NCBI GenBank assembly: GCA_002396065.1
Contig: DGWE01000098.1
Coordinates: 1 to 7,545 of the forward strand
Direction: 5' to 3'
From: Eubacteriaceae bacterium UBA4266
GTDB taxonomy: Bacteria; Bacillota; Clostridia; Eubacteriales; Eubacteriaceae
Length of the DNA stretch: 7,545 bases
Below the pieces are notes generated by a model. It worked only from the letters and a program-made list of their open reading frames with translations. It was not told where the DNA came from and searched no databases. This document shows, one piece after another, positions 1 to 4,121 of the stretch. Position 1 is the stretch's first letter. Every line of letters begins with the position of its first letter. The position numbers and the translations under genes are program-made.

Positions 1-5
1 GCTGC

Positions 6-1988
6 TTAAACGTGAAATCCGTCTTCCGGGATCTGATCGGGCGGAATGGGTTTGCTGAAGAGATAGCCCTGGGCGTAGGTGCAGCCGACCTCTTTAAGAA
101 AAGCGTAGTGTTCTGCGGTTTCGACGCCCTCGGCCACGGTCCGAATGCCAAGATCGGCCGCCATCCGACAGACATCGCGCACGATCGTCTTGGAGCGCTC
201 ATCGAATTTCCGCATGAAGGCCATGTCAATTTTGATGACGTCAAATTGATAGTCCTTCAAAACGTTGAGAGACGAATACCCGGAGCCAAAATCGTCCATC
301 CAAACCTCCAGCCCCATGTCATGGAAGCGGCGGACGGCCCGCTGCATGACGGCTGAATCCCCATTGAGCGCGGTCTCTGTGATCTCGACGTGGATGAATT
401 TTTTGGGGATTTGCTCTTCGCAGATGATGGCTTCAATTTCGCCAAACAAATCGATGCCGGCCTCTAAATCGGTCCGGGAGATGTTGAAGCTGATGGGCAG
501 CACCGGCCGCCCAGCCGCCTGCCAATCCCGGACCAGTCTGCCATATCGGCGCAGCACGTTGAGATCGACCTTGTAAATCATCCGAATCCTTTCCAGCGGC
601 TCGACAAATTGGTCTGGCGTCAGGAATCCGTACTGGGGATCGATCCACCGCGACAAGGCCTCGTAACTGGCGACTGCTTTGCGCTCGATGTCGACAAGGG
701 GCTGATAATAGACCTGCAGCCAGCCATCCTTGACCGCTTTGTCGATGTGGGCCAGAACGTGGAGGCGAATCGCTTCGTTGTGGCGCATGGCGTCATCGTA
801 AAATTGCACGGCGTCCCGAGTGCCAGCCAAACGACGGGCGGCAACCGCGGCCAAATCGATAAGGGTTGTCAGTGGGCTGTAGTGGGGTTTATCCCCGGCA
901 GCCTGCTCCCAATCTTTCGTCGGGCAGAGACCCACGCGAAACATCAGGGTTTCATCCAAACTGAGGGCTTCGACCTTTTCTGCGACCTGCACGAACTTTT
1001 CTTCGGCCTGATCGAGGGGCACGATCCCGACAAAATGCGTCCCGGAGATTCGCGCGACAATCCCGTCCGGAAAAGCTGCTGTCAGCAGTTCCGCCGTCTG
1101 GCTCAAAATGGCCGTCCCGGCGTCGTAGCCGTGGAGGATGTTCACGTCTCGGAAATTGACAATATTAGAATAGAATACCGCCAACGCTGGCCCACCACTT
1201 GCCTGGGTACGGCGGAGCAGGGCGCCGCCGTGTTCCAGCAGATAACTCAAGCTTTTGGCGCCAGTCACCGTATCGTCATCGTGAGCGCGGATGTAGTTTT
1301 CGTATTTCATGATAGCGAAAAAATTGAACTTCATGAAAATAACGAAAAGAATCACAAGGAGGGCCCCCGTGATCGCCACCGCGTAGGCCATTTGATTGCC
1401 GACGGTATCCGCGCCGCCGTTGAGGACGATACGCGGCAGCTCCGCCTCGGCGCCGATCAAAATCATGAAGGCCACCGCAGTTCCATAGAAGCGCCGGTCC
1501 ATCCTGAGCATCGACTTTTCAACAAGGATATAATGAATTTCTTTTCTGAAGCAAAAGATCAGCGCCAAGCTCAAGCCCACTGTGATCAGCATGCGCTGCA
1601 GTGTCGTCATGGCGATGAGCATCGCGAGGCAGTTGGCGTTGAAAAACAGCGTGTAAATAAACGCCGGGGCCGGCCCCTGAACGCCGACGATTCTCCGGTA
1701 CAGGCCCATCAGGAAAAAAACCGGCAGCAGCAGACAGCCCGCCGCGATCAGAAAATCCAAAAAGGTGCCTGCAGTCTGCGCGTAGCTGACGATCCCGAAA
1801 TACAAAAGGCCCGACAGCATCTGCGCCGTGTTGTACGACACCAGGAAGGACAAGATGAACTTCTGCGCCTTTGTCTTCGTGTCCGCGCTCTGAAACACCA
1901 GCTGGAGCGTAACCCACGCGAAAACCACGCCTTGCACCACGTCGGTGTAATTTCTCGAAACGTAAACCGTCAGCCACTGTGTTATCAT
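6..1988 (-). CDS. Membrane-bound c-di-GMP phosphodiesterase (7-TM region, degenerate GGDEF, intact EAL)
   Basis: A 660-residue protein predicted to hydrolyse the second messenger c-di-GMP to pGpG at the inner face of the membrane. Residues 1-228 hold about seven hydrophobic segments (roughly 17-33, 44-68, 75-97, 108-130, 133-147, 167-184, 200-226), a likely sensor I cannot assign to a named family. Residues about 240-398 are GGDEF-like, but the signature is SGTHF (315-319), so cyclase activity should be lost; it may act as a GTP-binding or structural regulator. Residues about 405-655 are an EAL domain with every catalytic position I could check present: Q429, E443 in EALSR, R447, N502, E535 and E538 in EITE, D565-D566 in DDFG, K586, E620 and E623 in AEGVE, Q640. 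The start ATG follows AGGGGAG with a 5-nt gap. It is probably monocistronic, with its own promoter near 2140. The phosphodiesterase assignment is secure; the input signal is unknown. Confidence 0.93.
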   Translation of the reverse strand: MITQWLTVYVSRNYTDVVQGVVFAWVTLQLVFQSADTKTKAQKFILSFLVSYNTAQMLSGLLYFGIVSYAQTAGTFLDFLIAAGCLLLPVFFLMGLYRRIVGVQGPAPAFIYTLFFNANCLAMLIAMTTLQRMLITVGLSLALIFCFRKEIHYILVEKSMLRMDRRFYGTAVAFMILIGAEAELPRIVLNGGADTVGNQMAYAVAITGALLVILFVIFMKFNFFAIMKYENYIRAHDDDTVTGAKSLSYLLEHGGALLRRTQASGGPALAVFYSNIVNFRDVNILHGYDAGTAILSQTAELLTAAFPDGIVARISGTHFVGIVPLDQAEEKFVQVAEKVEALSLDETLMFRVGLCPTKDWEQAAGDKPHYSPLTTLIDLAAVAARRLAGTRDAVQFYDDAMRHNEAIRLHVLAHIDKAVKDGWLQVYYQPLVDIERKAVASYEALSRWIDPQYGFLTPDQFVEPLERIRMIYKVDLNVLRRYGRLVRDWQAAGRPVLPISFNISRTDLEAGIDLFGEIEAIICEEQIPKKFIHVEITETALNGDSAVMQRAVRRFHDMGLEVWMDDFGSGYSSLNVLKDYQFDVIKIDMAFMRKFDERSKTIVRDVCRMAADLGIRTVAEGVETAEHYAFLKEVGCTYAQGYLFSKPIPPDQIPEDGFHV

Positions 1989-1993
1989 CTATA

Positions 1994-2000
1994 CTCCCCT
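1994..2000 (-). promoter_or_regulatory. Ribosome binding site of the phosphodiesterase gene
   Basis: The minus strand reads AGGGGAG five bases before the ATG at 1988. It is a purine-rich Shine-Dalgarno sequence and fixes the start codon; no other in-frame ATG nearby has a comparable site. Confidence 0.7.
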
Positions 2001-2030
2001 GACCCTCTGTCTGCGCGCTTCAAACACCGT

Positions 2031-2057
2031 GCACAAGGCCGCGCCCTTCCCTTGTGC
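2031..2057 (-). other. Leader hairpin 2 of the phosphodiesterase mRNA
   Basis: GCACAAGG and CCTTGTGC form a perfect 8-bp stem around an 11-base GC-rich loop. It lies in the predicted 140-nt 5' leader, about 30 bases before the Shine-Dalgarno sequence. No U-tract follows on the minus strand, so it is not an intrinsic terminator. It could be an RNA regulatory or stabilising stem. I could not match the leader to a c-di-GMP riboswitch. Confidence 0.5.
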
Positions 2058-2065
2058 TTCATCCT

Positions 2066-2081
2066 CCGGATGATGATCCGG
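2066..2081 (-). other. Leader hairpin 1 of the phosphodiesterase mRNA
   Basis: CCGGAT, a four-base loop and ATCCGG form a perfect 6-bp stem-loop in the predicted leader, upstream of the larger hairpin at 2031-2057. As DNA it is also an inverted repeat and could instead be a protein-binding site. Which of these applies cannot be settled from sequence alone. Confidence 0.4.
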
Positions 2082-2109
2082 GTTATAACTGTTTTGGTCT
2101 CAATTTATT

Positions 2110-2145
2110 GAATTAAAATCGATTTGTGTTAAATATTATAACATG
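2110..2145 (-). promoter_or_regulatory. Promoter and possible operator of the phosphodiesterase gene (shared element, copy 1)
   Basis: The minus strand carries a perfect extended -10, TGTTATAAT (2143-2135), giving a predicted start near 2128 and a leader of about 140 nt. No convincing -35 lies 16-18 bp upstream, as is common with extended -10 promoters. Directly downstream come ACAAATCGATTT and then AATTC, including the palindrome AAATCGATTT (2116-2125), where a repressor could cover the start site. The arrangement recurs upstream of hsdR at 7467-7503. Confidence 0.65.
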
Positions 2146-2164
2146 TTTTTATTCATTCTCTATT

Positions 2165-2183
2165 AAAAGGGGCGGCCTTTTTT
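2165..2183. terminator. Weak terminator-like hairpin after the ATPase gene
   Basis: AAAAGG, a five-base GC loop and CCTTTT can pair, with T-runs on one side and A-runs on the other, between the ATPase stop and the phosphodiesterase promoter. Only two G-C pairs are in the stem, so termination would be weak. It is listed as the only candidate terminator for the minus-strand ATPase transcript. Confidence 0.3.
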
Positions 2184-2226
2184 CACATTCGGAATAACGT
2201 TATATGCATCGGCATCTCTCTGTTCA

Positions 2227-3501
2227 TTATGGTTTCAAACAGGAAACTGGCACGACACACACGCCGTCTCGCCGTTTGTACGCAAAGGGGGCTACGCCGC
2301 ATAAAACCATGAGAAATGCGGGTGCTTTCATTTTCGTCGTATCAATTTTTTTCGCCAAGGCGATGAGGTTTTTCGCCCCTTCTTCTATAAACGGATCCCC
2401 GCCGAGCTTCACCTCAATCAAGCCATAGGCGCCGCCTCGCAGATGTATGACCGCATCACATTCGAGATTCGTTTTATCGCGATAGTGATAGATACTGCCG
2501 TCTAAGGCATCCGCATATACGCGCAAGTCCCGAATACAGAGATTTTCGAAGATTAGCCCCATCGTGTTTAAATCATTGAGCAAGTCATTGGGACCAAGTC
2601 CCAGCGCTGCCGTAGCAATTGACGGATCGACGAAATAACGTGTATCCTTTGAACGAATAGCTGTTTTTGAGCGCAAATTTGGATTCCATGCTGGTGAATC
2701 TTCAATAACAAAAATCTTTTTTAATGCGTCGATATAGTCATACAGCGTCGTCGCACTAAAGCTTTCTTCTGTATCATTCGCAATCACATCTTGACGAATG
2801 GTCTCAAGTGACGCCTGTGAGGCAATATTTCTAGCATAAGATCGCATTAACCGTTTCGACCGCTCTGTATCGCGAGCGGTCCCATCGACGCGGCGAATGT
2901 CGTTAGAAACGACCGCATCGTAATAATCAATGGCCTGCCTTAACGCGATCTTCTCTTTTTCGCCAATCGCTCTTGGCCATCCGCCGCGACAGATTTCAAA
3001 GGCGATATCTTCAATGGTATGATCGTCCATGCCTGCAATATCTTTTCCATCAAATAAATCTTTTAACGATACTTGCCCATTAGAATCACCAGATTCATAC
3101 AAACTCATTGGACGCATTTTCATCCTTGCGATGCGTCCCGTTCCCGTGTGTGCCGATGCATCCAACTCCACCGGCACGGCCGATCCTGTCAAAATAAACT
3201 GACCGAAATCATACCGTCGATCGACTTCGTATCGAACCGCGTTCCAAAGATTCGGCGCGAGCTGCCATTCATCAATCAGACGCGGCACTTCGCCTTTTAA
3301 TAACAACGTCGGATTGAGTGCCGCCATCTCCTGATATTGTCTTGTCTGGTCCGGACGATCCATCTCAAGTACACTTTTTGCAAATTGTTTACCTGTTGTC
3401 GTTTTGCCACACCATTTGGGACCTTCGATCAAAACAGCTCCTTTTGATTCGAGCCTTTCCGTTAAAATACGATCCGCCATTCTTGGCATATATGCTTTCA
3501 T
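2227..3501 (-). CDS. Stand-alone AAA-type ATPase, DUF4143 (COG1373) family
   Basis: A 424-residue P-loop ATPase of unknown cellular role, numbered here from the ATG at 3501. Walker A is GPKWCGKTT (residues 27-35, K33). A Walker B-like LIDEWQ holds D77-E78, and LTGS near 104-107 fits a sensor position. The C-terminal third has a DUF4143-like end with a restriction-endonuclease-like pattern: ECD (D349), then IEVK (E363, K365). Whether that part cuts DNA is doubtful, as the family is generally described only as ATPases. I choose the ATG at 3501 because GGAG (3512-3509) sits 7 nt before it. The in-frame ATG at 3507, preferred by length alone, would leave only a 2-nt gap. The gene looks more AT-rich than its neighbours, which suggests horizontal acquisition. 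Immediately upstream is the five-copy 23-bp repeat, and a divergent small gene lies beyond it. The family is well supported; the function is not known. Confidence 0.88.
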   Translation of the reverse strand: MKAYMPRMADRILTERLESKGAVLIEGPKWCGKTTTGKQFAKSVLEMDRPDQTRQYQEMAALNPTLLLKGEVPRLIDEWQLAPNLWNAVRYEVDRRYDFGQFILTGSAVPVELDASAHTGTGRIARMKMRPMSLYESGDSNGQVSLKDLFDGKDIAGMDDHTIEDIAFEICRGGWPRAIGEKEKIALRQAIDYYDAVVSNDIRRVDGTARDTERSKRLMRSYARNIASQASLETIRQDVIANDTEESFSATTLYDYIDALKKIFVIEDSPAWNPNLRSKTAIRSKDTRYFVDPSIATAALGLGPNDLLNDLNTMGLIFENLCIRDLRVYADALDGSIYHYRDKTNLECDAVIHLRGGAYGLIEVKLGGDPFIEEGAKNLIALAKKIDTTKMKAPAFLMVLCGVAPFAYKRRDGVCVVPVSCLKP

Positions 3502-3508
3502 TTTCATG

Positions 3509-3512
3509 CTCC
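3509..3512 (-). promoter_or_regulatory. Ribosome binding site that decides the ATPase start
   Basis: The minus strand reads GGAG, then CATGAAAATG. The first ATG (3507) is only 2 nt from GGAG and the second (3501) is 7 nt away. Normal spacing therefore supports the second ATG, shortening the longest open frame by two residues. Confidence 0.55.
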
Positions 3513-3515
3513 ATT

Positions 3516-3630
3516 ATAGTATTTGGACTACTTTTAGTATAGCATTTGGCGTTTTTTCATTAAAGTGTTTGGACGTCTTTTATTGTAGTATTTGGACCAT
3601 TTCTATTGCAGTGTTTGGCATTTTATCGCA
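3516..3630. repeat. Five-copy tandem repeat with exact 23-bp period
   Basis: Five consecutive 23-bp units start at 3516, 3539, 3562, 3585 and 3608. On the plus strand the core is RTAGTRTTTGGAC, followed by a T-rich tail. TTTGG occurs at 3522, 3545, 3568, 3591 and 3614, exactly 23 apart. AG at unit positions 3-4, TTTGG at 7-11 and T at 17 are invariant; the other positions drift. Copy 5 is the most diverged. The array begins 14 bp from the ATPase start codon and lies between it and the divergent small gene. No spacers separate the units, so it is not a CRISPR array, and 23 is not a multiple of three, so it does not encode a repeated peptide. It may be a multi-operator array for the ATPase or a site bound by the ATPase itself. 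Confidence 0.9.
3536..3544 (-). promoter_or_regulatory. Candidate extended -10 of the ATPase gene inside repeat unit 2
   Basis: The minus strand reads TGCTATACT, an extended -10 with one mismatch to TATAAT, predicting a start near 3529. TTTAAT, 17 bp upstream at 3564-3559, is a weak -35. The exact TATAAT at 3518-3513 is too close to the ribosome binding site to serve as the -10. If correct, the promoter is embedded in the repeat array and the outer units flank RNA polymerase. Confidence 0.35.
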
Positions 3631-3709
3631 TTGAAGCCATAAAACTAGAAGAGCCAGTTTATTTTTGAATATTGAAAAATAGTAATTTGATGAAAAAATT
3701 TTGTGTAAC

Positions 3710-3723
3710 TTGATTCAAATCAA
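3710..3723. promoter_or_regulatory. FNR-type box (CRP/FNR-family activator site)
   Basis: TTGATTCAAATCAA matches the classical FNR consensus TTGATnnnnATCAA at all ten defined positions. It extends to a perfect 7-bp inverted repeat, CTTGATT-CA-AATCAAG (3709-3724). Its centre at 3716.5 is 41.5 bp upstream of the start site predicted from the TATACT at 3746-3751, the canonical class II activation geometry. The natural regulator would be an oxygen- or redox-sensing CRP/FNR homologue; its gene is not in this window. Confidence 0.8.
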
Positions 3724-3745
3724 GGATGGCGTCGGCCTATCGCTC

Positions 3746-3751
3746 TATACT
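3746..3751 (+). promoter_or_regulatory. -10 element of the small-ORF promoter
   Basis: TATACT predicts a start near A3758. The -35 position 17 bp upstream (3723-3728, AGGATG) does not resemble TTGACA and abuts the FNR box. This fits a promoter that needs an activator for RNA polymerase recruitment. Confidence 0.65.
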
Positions 3752-3773
3752 CTAGGCATAAACAATAAATCAT

Positions 3774-3802
3774 GTTTTCGGGTGAAAACCTAAAAACCGA
3801 AA
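3774..3802 (+). other. Leader of the small-ORF transcript with alternative stems
   Basis: Within the 57-nt leader, GTTTTC (3774-3779) can pair with GAAAAC (3784-3789) around GGGT. Alternatively, TTTCGG (3776-3781) can pair with CCGAAA (3797-3802), whose end touches the Shine-Dalgarno sequence. The two stems share bases and exclude each other. This could allow translational control, but the stems are short and could be incidental. Confidence 0.35.
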
Positions 3803-3807
3803 GAAGG
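3802..3807 (+). promoter_or_regulatory. Ribosome binding site of the small ORF
   Basis: AGAAGG lies 7 bases before the ATG at 3815. This is a good Shine-Dalgarno match at optimal spacing and is the main support for translation of the 43-codon frame. Confidence 0.75.
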
Positions 3808-3814
3808 TATAATC

Positions 3815-3946
3815 ATGAAAAGAGAAGCATTAAAACGTTTATATGGCCATCCGGAAAATGTAAGAAGAGCACTTAGTGTTAACGAATCGGGGTTCAAACG
3901 CCTGCACCGTACACCGAAAAATGTCTGGACCCTCGGAAGACATTAA
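3815..3946 (+). CDS. Putative FNR-controlled basic small protein with duplicated KRLxxxPxNV motif
   Basis: A 43-residue ORF running from ATG to TAA, of no family I recognise. It has about 11 Lys/Arg against 3 Glu, plus 3 His, no Cys, and no hydrophobic stretch long enough for a membrane helix. A cytoplasmic, highly basic peptide that binds nucleic acid, the ribosome or an acidic partner is plausible. Two halves repeat the pattern KRL(x)3PxNV at residues 7-16 (KRLYGHPENV) and 28-37 (KRLHRTPKNV), exactly 21 residues apart. This suggests an internal duplication. The coding case rests on AGAAGG 7 nt before the ATG, a well-formed activator-type promoter with an FNR box at -41.5, and two terminators beginning 46 nt after the stop. 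The ORF fills about half of a transcript of roughly 270 nt. It diverges from the ATPase gene and converges on hsdR. The alternative is a regulatory small RNA with an incidental or dual-function ORF. Confidence 0.65.
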   Translation: MKREALKRLYGHPENVRRALSVNESGFKRLHRTPKNVWTLGRH

Positions 3947-3991
3947 ACGAAACGTTGCATTGAACTCCCAAATCAATAAGTCTTAACTTCC

Positions 3992-4029
3992 ACAGAACCC
4001 ACCGGCTCCTCCGGTGGGTTCTGTTTTTT
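3992..4029 (+). terminator. Strong Rho-independent terminator 1 of the small gene
   Basis: ACAGAACCCACCGG (3992-4005), a five-base loop and CCGGTGGGTTCTGT (4011-4024) form a perfect 14-bp GC-rich stem, followed by a run of T to 4029. Orientation is plus only; the minus side has no U-tract. Confidence 0.93.
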
Positions 4030-4030
4030 G

Positions 4031-4062
4031 GAAGAGCCGCCTTTCGGCGGTGCTTCTTTTTT
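4031..4062 (+). terminator. Second, tandem Rho-independent terminator
   Basis: GAAGaGCCGCC (4031-4041), a TTTC loop and GGCGGtGCTTC (4046-4056) pair with one internal mismatch and one G-U. Six T follow. It stands directly after terminator 1, giving a double stop before the convergent hsdR gene. Confidence 0.88.
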
Positions 4063-4121
4063 CGATAAATTTACAATCTAAGTTTGACAATTCAAGCACC
4101 AAATCAATAAAAAATTACTCA

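Noticed and set aside
609..2111. Plus-strand open frame of 500 codons
   Set aside because: It is opposite the phosphodiesterase gene, with no recognisable domain. The composition is a mirror of the real gene, and it runs through that gene's leader and promoter.
1989..2128. c-di-GMP riboswitch in the phosphodiesterase leader
   Set aside because: I could not find the conserved GEMM-I or c-di-GMP-II core sequences. Only simple hairpins are visible.
2194..2203. Palindrome ATAACGTTAT after the ATPase stop
   Set aside because: A single 10-bp palindrome in AT-rich spacer with no second copy or promoter nearby; too weak to call an operator.
2323..3505. 13-bp direct repeat TGCTTTCATTTTC near both ends of the ATPase gene (2323-2335 and 3493-3505)
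   Set aside because: Both copies are coding (KMKA in each) and AT-rich. There are no inverted ends or transposase, so it is probably coincidence rather than an insertion footprint.
3513..3518. Perfect TATAAT on the minus strand as the ATPase -10
   Set aside because: Its start site would fall near 3506, inside or after the Shine-Dalgarno sequence. TGCTATACT at 3544-3536 fits better.
3516..3630. CRISPR array
   Set aside because: The units are contiguous, 23 bp long, imperfect and without spacers, and there are no cas genes.
3404..3634. Plus-strand 76-codon frame running through the 23-bp repeats
   Set aside because: It overlaps the ATPase start antisense, has no ribosome site, and the 23-bp period shifts frame in each unit, so no peptide repeat results.
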